DNA of 64,000 nucleotides from Sva-07 sp963716235 (GCA_963716235.1 CAVQTE010000014.1:95807-159806); one strand, 5' to 3'; numbered from the stretch's first letter, positions 26,934-36,293 are shown. The notes: generated by a model from the letters alone, not told the origin. Numbers and translations: made by a program.

Positions 26934-27560
26934 ATGCCGCCCAGCCCCGCTGCCGCCGTTCCCGCACGGCGCGGGCCCGGGCGGCCACGTGCCGGAGAGG
27001 TGGTGGCCGACCGCGAGCACCTCCTCGCCGCTGCGCTCCGACTCATCCGAGCCGACGGGCCCGACGTCACGATGGACGACATCGCCGCAGCAGCCGGAGT
27101 GAGCAAGCCCATCGTGTACCGCAACATCGGCGACAAGGACGCGCTCGTCGCGGCACTGGCGGAGCGGTTCGTCGATCAACTCAACGAAGCGGTCGAGCGT
27201 TCCACCGAGGGCGGCGCCGGCGGCCGCGCCACCTTCGCCGCCTCGATGCGCGCCACGCTCGAGGTCATCGACGCCGACCGCAACCTCTTCCTCTTCGTCA
27301 CGGCCGGCGGTCCCGGAACCGACTCGGTCCGCCTCCTGGTCGATCGCTCCTCCAGCAGGATGATCGAGCAGTTCAGCGCGCTCCGAACTGCGGCCGGACT
27401 CGATCCGCTCCCCGTGCGCACGTGGGCGTACGCCATCGTCGGAGCGATCCAGGTGGCCGCGATGATGTGGCTCAGCGATGGTTACGGCGAACGCGACGAT
27501 GTCGCCGACCACCTCACTCAGTTGATGTGGCCCGGCCTCACCGGCGGCCGCAACCCGTAA
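26934..27560 (+). CDS. TetR-family transcriptional regulator
   Basis: A 208-residue TetR regulator. The basic lead RRGPGRPRAGEV is followed by helix-turn-helix at about 28-75 (EHLLAAALRLIRADGPDVTMDDIAAAAGVSKPIVYRNIGDK). The ligand domain contains RNLFLFVTAGG and ends near WLSDGYGERDDVADHL. ATG 26934 is the first start after the dyad at 26843-26872. The gene is divergent from the carotenoid oxygenase and convergent with the acyl-CoA dehydrogenase (40-bp gap). It probably regulates the oxygenase and itself. Confidence 0.92.
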   Translation: MPPSPAAAVPARRGPGRPRAGEVVADREHLLAAALRLIRADGPDVTMDDIAAAAGVSKPIVYRNIGDKDALVAALAERFVDQLNEAVERSTEGGAGGRATFAASMRATLEVIDADRNLFLFVTAGGPGTDSVRLLVDRSSSRMIEQFSALRTAAGLDPLPVRTWAYAIVGAIQVAAMMWLSDGYGERDDVADHLTQLMWPGLTGGRNP

Positions 27561-27600
27561 GCGGCCCGCCAGGTCGCCGACGTGGGAGGAACATCCCGCC

Positions 27601-28878
27601 TCAGCGGGGGATGGAACTCCACGGGCCGGTGTCTGCTCGCGGCTCGCGGGGCAGGCCGAGCACGCGCTCTCCGAGGATGTTGCGCTGCACCTCGTCGGAC
27701 CCGCCGGCGATGCGATACCCGGGCGCTCCGAGGAGATGTTCGTTCCAGGCGTAGGTGCCCCACTCCCCCGTGTCGGCGAGCAGCCTGGCACCCAGGATGT
27801 CGCCGATCACCGAGCTGACCTCGGTCATGCCCTCGGTCCACAGCAGCTTGCCGAGCGAACCTTCGGGGCCCGGCGTCCCCGAGCGGGCGAGGTCGGCAGC
27901 TCGTCGATTCGTGAACGACTCGATACGGCCGTGGATGTACACCTTGGTCAGCTTGTCGCGCATCACCGGATCATCGGTGACTCCTGCCATCCGGGCGGTG
28001 GCGAGCAACTGCTTGAACGAGCCGCCCGACGCTCCCCCGCCACCGCCCGACTCGGAATGGTCCCGTTCGAAACTGAGCGTCGTGGTTGCGACCTTCCAAC
28101 CGTCGCCGACATCGCCGAGACGGAGGTCGTCGGGGATCCGGACGTCGTTGAAGAACACTTCGCAGAACGACGAGCCACCGCTCATCTGCTTGATCGGTCG
28201 CACCTCCACACCCGGCGCATCGAGCGGGAGCATGAACGCCGTCAGACCCTGGTGCTTGATCACGTCAGGGTCGGTACGCGCGATGAGCTCACCCCACTGG
28301 CTGAACTGGGCGCCCGAGCTCCACACCTTCTGGCCGTTGACGACCCACTCGTCGCCGTCGCGAACGGCACGGCACGACAGCCCGGCAAGGTCGGACCCGG
28401 CGCCGGGCTCGCTGAACAGCTGACAAGCGAGGATCTCGGCGGCGAGCAACGACTTGACGAACCGGGTCTTCAGTTCGTCGCTGCCGACGACACGGAGGGT
28501 GGATGCGATCAACCCGACCGTGACGCTGATCAACTCGTGACTCCCAGGCGATTCGTACTCCCGCTCGACGTGTCCGAGTGCTCGGGCATGTGCCCGACTC
28601 AGTCCGAGTCCTCCGTACTCGACCGGCCAGGCAACGGCGTGATAGCCACGGGTGGCCTTCGTCTGGATCCACTTGGCAATGCGCAAGATGTGATCGCGCT
28701 CGTCCTCGAACGACATGTCGCTGAACACCGACACGTCGAACTCGCCCTCGCCCCAGCCGCGTTCAGCTTCGCTCGTCGGTCGGCGCACGGCGTGTTCGTC
28801 GAACCAGACCCGCGCCTCGGCGACGAAGTCGTCAACGGAAATGGACGGATCGACGAGACGTTCCTGGGTGTCGGTCAT
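27601..28878 (-). CDS. Acyl-CoA dehydrogenase
   Basis: A 425-residue FAD-dependent acyl-CoA dehydrogenase of the FadE type. The flavin-binding segment FSEPGAGSDLAGLSCRAV is present in the middle domain, WVVNGQKVWSSGAQ follows, and the C-terminal RIAGGSDEVQRNILGERVLGLPRE closes the last helix. A Gly/Ser-rich insertion (ESGGGGGASGGS, about residue 272) is unusual and probably a surface loop. It introduces an alpha,beta double bond in a CoA ester, passing electrons to ETF. It is 25 bp downstream of the acyl-CoA synthetase at 28904-30466, so activation and first oxidation are paired. Confidence 0.94.
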   Translation of the reverse strand: MTDTQERLVDPSISVDDFVAEARVWFDEHAVRRPTSEAERGWGEGEFDVSVFSDMSFEDERDHILRIAKWIQTKATRGYHAVAWPVEYGGLGLSRAHARALGHVEREYESPGSHELISVTVGLIASTLRVVGSDELKTRFVKSLLAAEILACQLFSEPGAGSDLAGLSCRAVRDGDEWVVNGQKVWSSGAQFSQWGELIARTDPDVIKHQGLTAFMLPLDAPGVEVRPIKQMSGGSSFCEVFFNDVRIPDDLRLGDVGDGWKVATTTLSFERDHSESGGGGGASGGSFKQLLATARMAGVTDDPVMRDKLTKVYIHGRIESFTNRRAADLARSGTPGPEGSLGKLLWTEGMTEVSSVIGDILGARLLADTGEWGTYAWNEHLLGAPGYRIAGGSDEVQRNILGERVLGLPREPRADTGPWSSIPR

Positions 28879-28903
28879 GGGGTGCCTCTCAAGGGGGGTT
28901 CGG

Positions 28904-30466
28904 TCATCGGGGGTTCAACTCGTCGAGGTCGCCCTCGAGCCAAGCGTCGCGCAGACGCCGCTTGTTGATCTTGCCCATCGTCGTGCGCTGCAGATCGCGC
29001 ACCACGTGGTACTCACGCGGACATTTGTAGTGGCTCAATCGTTCCCGCAGCCACGCGGACAGCTCGGCAGGGTCCGGCGGCGAGCCCTCATCGGTCGGAA
29101 TCACCAGCGCAACGAGCATCTCACCCATCTCCGGATGGGGAACACCGATGCAGCCCACGTCGGCGACACCGGGGTGGTCGATCAGCAGTTGCTCGGCCTC
29201 GGCCGGATAGAGGTTCACCCCGCCCGAGACGACCATGTCGCTGAATCGATCGGTGATGAAGACGTATCCATCGTCGTCGATGTAGCCGATCTCCCCGAGC
29301 GTGAACAGGCCCGGCTCGGGGTTCGACGCCGCGGTCTTGGCCGCGTCGTTCGGGTAGACGATGCCGCGACCGGTGGCGTCACGGAAGTACAACCGCCCCT
29401 CGGTGTTGGCTGGCAACTCGCTCAGGTCCTCGTCGAGGATCACGGCGCTGAACGGCGGGACGGAGCGTCCGACGGAGCCCTGGTGCTCGAGCCACTCCTC
29501 ACTCGTGATCGTGCAGACGGTGCCCACCTCTGTTGCCCCGTACGCATCGCGGAACACCGGCCCGAACCAACGGATCATCGCCGCCTTGACGTCGATCGGA
29601 CATTTCGCGCCGGTATGGGCGATCAACTTCATCGAGCTGACGTCGTACTTGGCCTTCACGTCGTCGGGCAACGCGAGCATGCGGACGAAGTGGGTCGGCA
29701 CCATCACGCTGGTCTCGGTCCGGTAATTGTCGATCGCCGCGAGCGCCGCTTCGGCGTCGAACTTGGCAAGGATGACCGACGGGACCCCGGCGCACAGCAG
29801 ACGCATGCCCGACAACGGGCCCGTGTGGTACATCGGCCCGACGACGAGGTGGGTGCCGAAACCGGAGAATCCACCCTGGGCCAGCAGTTCCAGATGCTCG
29901 GCCATGTTGCCGCCACCGGCGAACATCGTGGGCGGCAACTCGGTGCCCTTGGGTTGCCCGGTCGTGCCCGAGGTGTACAGCAGGTTGGGGCGTGGCATCA
30001 CGTCATCGGGCGGATCATCCGTTGCTCCTTCGGCCAGCCAGGTGTCCCAATCGGTGACACCGTCGACGTCCGCGCACCTCCAGCCGATGATCTTCGTGAT
30101 GCCCGCGGCCCGGGCCGCATCGACGCCGCGCTCGGCAGTTTCTGGTCCGACGAACAGGATGCTGGTGTTCGAGTCGTCGAGGATGTATGCGGCCTCGGCG
30201 GCCGTGAGGTGGAAGTTGACGGGAACCGACGAGGCTCCGGCCAGCAACCCGCCGAGGTGCGCGAGCGCTGTCTCGGACGCGTTCTCGGCGAAGACGGCGA
30301 TCCGATGATCAGGCCCGAGGTCACCTGCCCGATCAGCGGTGAGCAACAGGTTCGCGCACCGATTCAAGGCGTCGTCGACCTCGGCCCAGGTCATCTCCCG
30401 GTCGCCGTCGACGAGGGCGAATCCGGTGGGGTCGAGTGCGGCGCACTCCTTCGCGAAACGTGGCAT
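28904..30466 (-). CDS. AMP-forming acyl-CoA synthetase
   Basis: A 520-residue ANL ligase starting at ATG 30466, where TGATG couples it to the SnoaL stop. The P-loop YTSGTTGQPKGTE is at about 160, the DAYGATEVG adenine motif is present, GEIGYIDDDGYVFITDR supplies A7/A8, and the C-terminal catalytic Lys is in RTTMGKINKRRLRD. It makes a CoA thioester for the adjacent acyl-CoA dehydrogenase. It is similar in organisation to the ligase at 44457-46019, which also follows a SnoaL-like gene directly, suggesting duplicated SnoaL-ligase modules. Confidence 0.93.
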   Translation of the reverse strand: MPRFAKECAALDPTGFALVDGDREMTWAEVDDALNRCANLLLTADRAGDLGPDHRIAVFAENASETALAHLGGLLAGASSVPVNFHLTAAEAAYILDDSNTSILFVGPETAERGVDAARAAGITKIIGWRCADVDGVTDWDTWLAEGATDDPPDDVMPRPNLLYTSGTTGQPKGTELPPTMFAGGGNMAEHLELLAQGGFSGFGTHLVVGPMYHTGPLSGMRLLCAGVPSVILAKFDAEAALAAIDNYRTETSVMVPTHFVRMLALPDDVKAKYDVSSMKLIAHTGAKCPIDVKAAMIRWFGPVFRDAYGATEVGTVCTITSEEWLEHQGSVGRSVPPFSAVILDEDLSELPANTEGRLYFRDATGRGIVYPNDAAKTAASNPEPGLFTLGEIGYIDDDGYVFITDRFSDMVVSGGVNLYPAEAEQLLIDHPGVADVGCIGVPHPEMGEMLVALVIPTDEGSPPDPAELSAWLRERLSHYKCPREYHVVRDLQRTTMGKINKRRLRDAWLEGDLDELNPR

Positions 30467-30987
30467 CAGGGTCCGATCGGTCGTCCGTTGGCCGGCCGGT
30501 CGAACCCGGCCTGACGGAATCTGGATGAGTCGATCCCCATCGAGTCGGGGACCAGTTCGGTGGTGTCGAAGTGGTGCACACAGACGCGATGCATGATGCG
30601 CCATTCGTCGCCGCGTCGTTCGTACGTGTCGAGGTAGCGGCCGTACCAGGTGGACAGCCTGCGCTCGTCGGCGTGGGACAGGTAAGCGATGTTCAATGCC
30701 TCGCCGCGGGCGTGCTCGCCATCAGGGTCGATCTCGACGCGATGGTTGAAGATCGTGTGCATCGTCCACTCCCAGACGCCGTGGCTCGACACGACCCGAT
30801 CGCAGAACTCCCAGGCATTACCCACGAACACGCCGTGATCGTCGGTGCCGTCGGGCCAGTAGGCCGACTTCATGACGTCGCCGTCGAGACGGTCGACGCC
30901 GTACGAGTAGCGGCGCGCCGCCTCGCGGCACGCCTCGATCGCCAGCAGCTGTTCGATGGTCGGTGTGGGGTTGGTGATGTCGCTCAT
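30466..30987 (-). CDS. SnoaL-like domain protein
   Basis: A 173-residue NTF2-fold protein: an N-terminal helix with ACREAARRYSYGVDRLDGDVMKSAYWPDGTDDHG, middle strands with WTMHTIFNHRVEID, and C-terminal YLDTYERRGDEWRIMHRVCVHHFD. The YGVDR..D pattern and the WRIxHR tail are shared with SnoaL_4-type proteins linked to Rieske or SDR genes. The start ATG lies within a 9-bp tandem repeat, so no normal ribosome site is adjacent; an AGAAGAA stretch lies about 50 bases upstream. It is translationally coupled to the ligase. Confidence 0.85.
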   Translation of the reverse strand: MSDITNPTPTIEQLLAIEACREAARRYSYGVDRLDGDVMKSAYWPDGTDDHGVFVGNAWEFCDRVVSSHGVWEWTMHTIFNHRVEIDPDGEHARGEALNIAYLSHADERRLSTWYGRYLDTYERRGDEWRIMHRVCVHHFDTTELVPDSMGIDSSRFRQAGFDRPANGRPIGP

Positions 30988-31039
30988 GTCGCTCGTGTCG
31001 CTCGTGTCGCTCGTGTCGCTCGTGTCGCTCGTGTCGCTT
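30977..31039. repeat. Seven-copy 9-bp tandem repeat across a start codon
   Basis: Unit (A/G)TGTCGCTC repeated seven times without gaps (last unit ends CTT). On the minus strand it reads GAGCGACAC. The first two copies carry A where the rest have G, which creates the ATG used by the SnoaL-like gene. A unit length of nine keeps frame but changes the distance between promoter/ribosome site and start. Confidence 0.9.
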
Positions 31040-31064
31040 TCTTCTTCGTGTGAGTCGGGACATT

Positions 31065-31082
31065 ACCGAACGATCATTAAGG
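31065..31082. promoter_or_regulatory. Candidate TetR operator, site 3
   Basis: ACCGAACGATCATTAAGG matches 14 of 18 positions of the derived consensus, with its left 11 bases perfect. It ends 10 bp before the nitroreductase ATG and lies 77 bp from the divergent SnoaL start, a position that would block initiation for the plus gene. Confidence 0.6.
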
Positions 31083-31092
31083 TTCTCGCACC

Positions 31093-31746
31093 ATGGGCTT
31101 CGATCTCGCACAGACTGACCACCTCCTGACCACCACTCGGGCCGTACGCAAGCGGCTCGATCTCGAACGAGCGGTGCCGAGGGAGTTGATCCTCGACTGC
31201 GTTCGCATCTCGACACAGGGGCCGGCGGGCGGCAACCACCAGCGCTGGCGCTGGGTGATGGTCGACGACCCCGACCTCAAAGCCGTCGTCGCCGACGCCT
31301 ATCGGCGCTCGTACGCTCCGTACATCGCGGCCCAGCAGGAAGCCGTGGCGAAGGCCGGCAACGCGTCGGCCAAGAATGCGATCATCGATTCGAGCTTGCA
31401 CCTGGCCGAGGTGCTCGAAGATGTTCCGGTGCTGGCGATCCCCTGCGCACTCGGCGCGCCACCACGAGACAACGGCAGCGGCGAAGCGCAGGGTTGGTGG
31501 GGCTCACTCATCCCGACCGTGTGGAGCTACTGCCTGGCCGCCCGCTCGCGAGGGCTCGGAACGGTCTGGACGACGCTGCATCTCGGGTACGGCGACGAGG
31601 TGGCCGACGCCTTGGGCATTCCCGACACCGTGACACAGTTGGCCTGCATCCCCACCGCGTTCTACACGGGCGACGACTTCAAGCCGGCCAGCCGCAAGCC
31701 CGCCGAGGAGGTCACCTACTGGAACGGCTGGAAGAACCAGTTGTGA
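31093..31746 (+). CDS. Nitroreductase-family flavoprotein
   Basis: A 217-residue FMN-type nitroreductase. It shows RAVRKRLDLERAVPRELILDCVRISTQGPAGGNHQRWRWVMVDD at the N-terminus (FMN phosphate contacts), a central helix with SSLHLAEVLEDVPVLAIPC, and the late GLGTVWTTLHLGYGDEVADALGIPD segment. Likely NAD(P)H-dependent reduction of a quinone, enone or nitro group. Operator site 3 overlaps its leader. The last 35 bp overlap the convergent membrane-protein gene. Confidence 0.92.
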   Translation: MGFDLAQTDHLLTTTRAVRKRLDLERAVPRELILDCVRISTQGPAGGNHQRWRWVMVDDPDLKAVVADAYRRSYAPYIAAQQEAVAKAGNASAKNAIIDSSLHLAEVLEDVPVLAIPCALGAPPRDNGSGEAQGWWGSLIPTVWSYCLAARSRGLGTVWTTLHLGYGDEVADALGIPDTVTQLACIPTAFYTGDDFKPASRKPAEEVTYWNGWKNQL

Positions 31747-33307
31747 GCTCGGCGTCGGCCATGGGCCCGCGACCGAAGACCACTGCGGCGACGGCAACTG
31801 CAGCGATGATGAATCCGACCACGATCCACAGTGCGGTGAACGATCGCCACCAGTCCGATCCCGGCAGCGTCCGCAGCACGATCGGCGCGAGCCGACCCTC
31901 GTCGCGGGGACGGCTGCTCTGCGACGGATCGACACCGACAGGCAACTGGAAGAGCGTCCACGTGGCCATTCCGGCGAGGACGGCCACGGGCAGGATGCGT
32001 GGTGCGATCCGATCGAAGCCGATGACGAACAGTGTTGCCAGCGAGCCGAGCACCGGGAACACGTAGCGCGGGTGGAGGTAGCCGCCGCCGCTCACGTGCT
32101 CGGCGATGTACCAGACAGTCGCACCGACGCCGATGACGAGCAACAGGATCGAGCGCCTCGCGATTCGGTAGCGGTCGCCCGACGCGTCACGATCGCCGGT
32201 CCGCCGGGAGATGACGACCGCGACGATGCCGGCGACGGCGACCGCGGCAATCACCAACATTCCCGTCGGGCGAGCGCCGCCGTAGGTGAGCGGGCTCATC
32301 GATCGGGTATACAGCGACCGCCAGAGGCCGTCTCTGAGCAGCGTCGACACGATGCTGCCGTTCGGTTCACGATCGAAGCGCTCGAGCAAGTAGCTCGATG
32401 CACCGATGTCGCCGTACAGCACGATGTTGCGGAGGTAGAACCAACCGAATGCCAACGCAGCCGGAACCAGGCCGATGACGCCGACGCGCAGCGCTGCCCG
32501 GCGGCGATCAGTGTTCGCAGCGACTGGCTTGGCGAACTCGAACGCGGCAACCGTGGCCACCACCGAGAACGCAACGAGCATCGTCGCGGCTCGTGTACCG
32601 GTCGCGACCGCAGTCGTCAACGCGAGCAGCGACAGGTTGCGAGACGTCGATCCACGCTGCAGACATCGCAGGCCGGCCCAGGTGACCGCGGCACCCGCTG
32701 CGAACGTCATCCCATCGCTCATCCCGAGCGACAGCGACGCGTAGAGCTGAGTGACCATCGCGGCGACTCCGGTCGACACGAGCGCGATCCGCTGTGACTT
32801 CGTGAGCTCGCTTGCGATCAAGTAGGTGAACGCGAGCCCGACCGCGCCCCACGCGATGTTGGCCAGGCGCATGAGGAGCAGGCCGCCGTCGGAGCGCTGC
32901 GTCAGCTCGGAGTACCAGATCAGCGGAGCAACCGAGACGTAGTACAACGGCGGATGGTTGGCGACCCAGATGGTTCGGTTGGCGAAGGGTGTCGTGGAGA
33001 TCGCCTCGCCCATCCACTGGCGGGCCCAGATCGGCACCGGCTGGAGTTGATCGATCGTCGGGAGCGAGCCGTCGGCCACGACGTGGGCATAGCCGAGATG
33101 CGCCTTCTCGTCGGCGCCGACGAACGGCGGCTGTTCGAGGGCGAACAGCGACCCGATGGCGAGGTACATGATGATGATGCCGACGACACCGATGATCGAG
33201 GCGCGACCGATCGTGGAAATCCTCCGGCTGTCGACAGACGCGAAGAACTCGTCGGACACGTCCGACGTCATCACACCGTTCTGGTTCACGCTGCTGTAGT
33301 TGTTCAC
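31712..33307 (-). CDS. DUF2142-like polytopic membrane protein
   Basis: Up to 531 residues with about 11-13 hydrophobic segments. After the first membrane helix comes QPPFVGADEKAHLGYAHVVADGSLP, which matches the acidic first loop (DE..AH) of DUF2142/GT-C-type glycosyltransferases. HPPLYY and a loop before YLHPRYVFPVLG support the same fold. It may transfer a sugar from a lipid-linked donor at the outer membrane face. The start is uncertain: GTG 33307, or ATG 33271 just before MTSDVSDEFF. No neighbouring gene clarifies its role, and it may not belong to the catabolic pathway. Confidence 0.8.
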   Translation of the reverse strand: MNNYSSVNQNGVMTSDVSDEFFASVDSRRISTIGRASIIGVVGIIIMYLAIGSLFALEQPPFVGADEKAHLGYAHVVADGSLPTIDQLQPVPIWARQWMGEAISTTPFANRTIWVANHPPLYYVSVAPLIWYSELTQRSDGGLLLMRLANIAWGAVGLAFTYLIASELTKSQRIALVSTGVAAMVTQLYASLSLGMSDGMTFAAGAAVTWAGLRCLQRGSTSRNLSLLALTTAVATGTRAATMLVAFSVVATVAAFEFAKPVAANTDRRRAALRVGVIGLVPAALAFGWFYLRNIVLYGDIGASSYLLERFDREPNGSIVSTLLRDGLWRSLYTRSMSPLTYGGARPTGMLVIAAVAVAGIVAVVISRRTGDRDASGDRYRIARRSILLLVIGVGATVWYIAEHVSGGGYLHPRYVFPVLGSLATLFVIGFDRIAPRILPVAVLAGMATWTLFQLPVGVDPSQSSRPRDEGRLAPIVLRTLPGSDWWRSFTALWIVVGFIIAAVAVAAVVFGRGPMADAELTTGSSSRSSR

Positions 33308-33373
33308 GCTGCTCGCAGTTTCGAGAAGGTGAAATCTTACGGCCGACGAACGGCCTTCGCCGTGCGGGTACGT

Positions 33374-34645
33374 TCAGCGGTACGTGAGATCGAGTTCGAG
33401 GTGCTCGAGCCCTCTCAGGATGAAGCTGCTGCCATAGCGGAGCGCATCGCGATCGACGACCGTGATCGTGTCGATGTGGGCCGCCAGGACCCGGAGCGCG
33501 GTGACGGCTTCGATTCGTGCCAGGGCGGCGCCCAGACAGAAGTGGATGCCGTGCCCGAACGCAATGTGGTTGCTCAGCCCGGGCCGATCGGGGCGAAACG
33601 CCTCCGGGTCGTCGAAGAGTCGGTCGTCGTGGTCGGCGGAGCCGTACATGACCCACAGCGTCGAACCTGCGGCGATCGGCGTGCCGGCGATCTCCGTGTC
33701 GGCGGTGACGATCCGGAAGAGCCCCTGGTTGGGGCTGGCCCATCGAAGGCCCTCCTCGACGATCGCTGTCGCATACGACGGGTCGGCCTTCAATCGCTCC
33801 CATTCGTCGGGGTGTTCGGCGAGGAGCACCATCAGGTCGGCCATCAGGCTGGCGGTGGTCTCGCTGCCGGCCACCTGGATCTGACGGATGATCGACAGCA
33901 TCTCGGCCATGTCGAGTGGGCCGCCCTCGACTCCGTCGTCAGGGGTCAGCTCGGCCGTGAGGAGGTCGGTCAGGAAGTCGTCGCGAGGAGCGGCACGTCG
34001 AGCCTCGAGTTCGCTCGCGAAGTACTGCTGCTGCTCGACGATGTCGCGTTCGGCAGCGACGCGCTCGTCGTCGCTGATCGTGCGACCGATCGCGGCGACG
34101 GACGAGTCGGCCCATCGTTTGAAGTCGGCCTGGCGGGTCTCGGGCACTTCCAGGATCACCGCAACCGCCCGCACGGGCAGAGGGACGGCGAACTTCCGGA
34201 GGAAATCGACGCGCGGCGCCCGCCCGAATCCGTCGACGAGGTCCTCGCAGATGGTCTCGATGGCGGGCGCCAGCAGACTGACCCGCTTCGGCGTGAACGC
34301 CATCGAGACGAGGCGGCGATACCGGGTGTGGGCGGGCGGGTCGACGGTCAGCATCGTCGGCACGTTCGGCCAGCCGTCGGCGATCACCGATTTCAGCCGG
34401 TCGAGCAGTTCGGGCGACGGCTTCGCCGCCGGTGATCCGAACCTCGACGAGAACGTGGTGGGGTCGTGGAGGATCCGCTTCACATCGCTGTGGCGTGACA
34501 CGGCGAAGATCCGCTCGCCGGGTCGACCGAACGGCGCTCCGTCCAGTTCGAGGACGGGCGCGTGGTCGCGCATCTCGCGATAGTGCGGGTAGGGGCACTG
34601 GACGACCGAGTCGTCGGTCGCGTCGAAGGTGATGCTGTCAGTCAC
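33374..34645 (-). CDS. Cytochrome P450
   Basis: A 423-residue P450 when started at GTG 34645, which overlaps the upstream Rieske stop; ATG 34660 and 34672 are alternative starts. The I-helix has AGSETT (259-264), ExxR is E298-R301, and the haem loop FGHGIHFCLGAALAR gives Cys370. The MLTVDPPAHTRYRRL C-helix motif is typical of actinobacterial CYP families. It follows a Rieske oxygenase and a small unknown protein in one operon, so two different oxygenases are co-expressed. The electron partner is not encoded next to it. Confidence 0.94.
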   Translation of the reverse strand: MTDSITFDATDDSVVQCPYPHYREMRDHAPVLELDGAPFGRPGERIFAVSRHSDVKRILHDPTTFSSRFGSPAAKPSPELLDRLKSVIADGWPNVPTMLTVDPPAHTRYRRLVSMAFTPKRVSLLAPAIETICEDLVDGFGRAPRVDFLRKFAVPLPVRAVAVILEVPETRQADFKRWADSSVAAIGRTISDDERVAAERDIVEQQQYFASELEARRAAPRDDFLTDLLTAELTPDDGVEGGPLDMAEMLSIIRQIQVAGSETTASLMADLMVLLAEHPDEWERLKADPSYATAIVEEGLRWASPNQGLFRIVTADTEIAGTPIAAGSTLWVMYGSADHDDRLFDDPEAFRPDRPGLSNHIAFGHGIHFCLGAALARIEAVTALRVLAAHIDTITVVDRDALRYGSSFILRGLEHLELDLTYR

Positions 34646-35987
34646 GCTCCACCCATTCATCGAGAAGCGCATGGAAGTGCCGCGGCTTGGTTTCCTGGTA
34701 GTCGGCGAACATCACTCCCGGTCGGGTCATCGCCTCGAGTCCCAGCTGCACCTGCGGCAGGTTGTACACATCCTGGTTGAACACCCGGCCCAGCATGCCC
34801 AACTCGGTCGCGACGGTCCAATCCTCGTCGTCGGCCAGCCAGTGGATCGGTGCCGCCGGAGGGCGTTCGTCACCCGGGAACGGTGACAGGAACATGCACT
34901 CCATGATCGAACGTCGATGGTCGTTTCCGTAGGGCCGGAAGCGGTAGACGATCCTGTTGTAGGCGCCCCAGGGATGGAAGTTCGGGAAGACCGTGTAGTA
35001 GATGCTCTCGGTCAGCTCGGCATCACAGAGTTCGTCGACACGGTCGCCGAGGGCCGGACGCAACGACTCTCGGGCCGCCTCGGCGCCGAGGTGTCGGGCC
35101 GTCTCCCCGTCGGGCACGACCTGCTTGGGTGGTTCGTCCAGGTTGCGGTCGCTCATCGCATCGAAGATGTCCTGCTGCGTCGGCACCCATGTGACGTGCG
35201 GGCTGGGAACACCATTCGGCGTGATCGCACGGCAGAAGTTGCCGAAGACGTCGTACTGCGAGATGGCGTCACCGAGACTCGGGAGGAGTTGCGGGTGCGT
35301 TGCCACGACGTGGAACGCCTCCATGAAGGCCTCCTGGGCCACCTTCCAGTTGCAGTCCATCACCTTGGCGACGTGCGCCTCCTTGTACCGCTCCTCCAGC
35401 GGCCAGCGGTCGAAGTGCCGGCTCAGGTCGCCGAGGTGCGATTCGAGGGTGTCGCAATCGGGGTCCATGTTGATGAAGACGAATCCGCCCCACGTGCCGA
35501 CCTTCACCTCCGGCAGCGACCACTCGTCGGGTTCGAGTCGGGGGAAGTCCCACTGGCACGGGACCTGCTTCAGGCACCCGTTGAGCTCCCAGGCGAAGCC
35601 GTGGAACGCGCAGCGCAGCTCGGTGTCGCGGCCGGGTGACTCCTTGAGACGCCGGCCGCGGTGAGGGCAGACGTTGTGGTACGCCTTGAATTCGTCGAGT
35701 TCGGTACGTACGACGAGGATCGATCGACCGACGACGTCGTACGACAGGTGGTCGCCGACCTCCGGGATGTCCTCCTCGCGGCACGCCATCTGCCAGACCT
35801 TCGTCCACAACTTGTCGACCTCGAGCCGATGGAACTCAGCGCTGGTGTACCGCTCGACGGGCACGTCGGCCTCGCTCGGCGGCATCGGCGAGAACCATCG
35901 AAGCACGTCGGGGACCTCGTGGCTGTCGGTGTCGAGCAGCTCCTGGTACGTCAACGACGGGCGCTGGGTGTAGTCGATCGCGGTCAT
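34638..35987 (-). CDS. Rieske non-haem iron oxygenase, alpha subunit (B)
   Basis: A 449-residue oxygenase. The Rieske cluster ligands are C107, H109, C126 and H129; mononuclear iron histidines H226 and H231 lie in NWKVAQEAFMEAFHVVATH. Its best relative here is oxygenase D (42604-44028), sharing YTSAEFHRLE-like N-terminal and WQMACREEDIPEVGD-type blocks, the QWDFPRLE region and the C-terminal RPGVMFADYQETKPRHFH. ATG 35987 has a GAAGGAGC site and overlaps the stop of the small upstream gene (ATGA). Its end overlaps the P450 start. Confidence 0.94.
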   Translation of the reverse strand: MTAIDYTQRPSLTYQELLDTDSHEVPDVLRWFSPMPPSEADVPVERYTSAEFHRLEVDKLWTKVWQMACREEDIPEVGDHLSYDVVGRSILVVRTELDEFKAYHNVCPHRGRRLKESPGRDTELRCAFHGFAWELNGCLKQVPCQWDFPRLEPDEWSLPEVKVGTWGGFVFINMDPDCDTLESHLGDLSRHFDRWPLEERYKEAHVAKVMDCNWKVAQEAFMEAFHVVATHPQLLPSLGDAISQYDVFGNFCRAITPNGVPSPHVTWVPTQQDIFDAMSDRNLDEPPKQVVPDGETARHLGAEAARESLRPALGDRVDELCDAELTESIYYTVFPNFHPWGAYNRIVYRFRPYGNDHRRSIMECMFLSPFPGDERPPAAPIHWLADDEDWTVATELGMLGRVFNQDVYNLPQVQLGLEAMTRPGVMFADYQETKPRHFHALLDEWVERD

Positions 35988-36217
35988 GACGCTCCTTCGG
36001 TCTGGCGGAATCGTGGAAGGACAGCGAGTCGCGGCGGCAGTTGCGGGCCGGCGAGCCAGCCGCACAGGTGTGGGTCGGCGTGGCGGAGTTCACCCTCGAT
36101 CCACTCGCCGTCAGGCGTGAACGTGCCGGTGACGCCGTCACGCGAGGTCACGTCGAGGTTTCCGTCATCCCGCACGTCGTAGATCGCTCCGCTGAGTGCA
36201 TGTTTGCGTTGCCGCAT
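35984..36217 (-). CDS. Small uncharacterised protein of a Rieske-P450 operon
   Basis: A 77-residue protein with no recognised domain: MRQRKHALSG, AIYDVRDDGNLDVTSRDG, TFTPDGEWIEGELRHADPHLCGWLAG. It has one Cys and a beta-rich composition with several Asp-Gly turns. Its stop overlaps the Rieske oxygenase ATG (ATGA), and its own ATG follows a CAGGGGGAC ribosome site, which argues that it is a real gene and the first of the operon. Possible roles are an accessory or substrate-sensing subunit; nothing in the sequence decides this. Confidence 0.7.
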   Translation of the reverse strand: MRQRKHALSGAIYDVRDDGNLDVTSRDGVTGTFTPDGEWIEGELRHADPHLCGWLAGPQLPPRLAVLPRFRQTEGAS

Positions 36218-36293
36218 GTGTCCCCCTGTCTCGGATTCTGGTGGGAGACACATTCCCATCCGCGCCGGGTGCCGATCAGGGCCAAAGGTCCTC

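Noticed and set aside
28715..30514. A 599-codon plus-strand open frame
   Set aside because: Antisense to an acyl-CoA synthetase that has all ANL motifs; shadow only.
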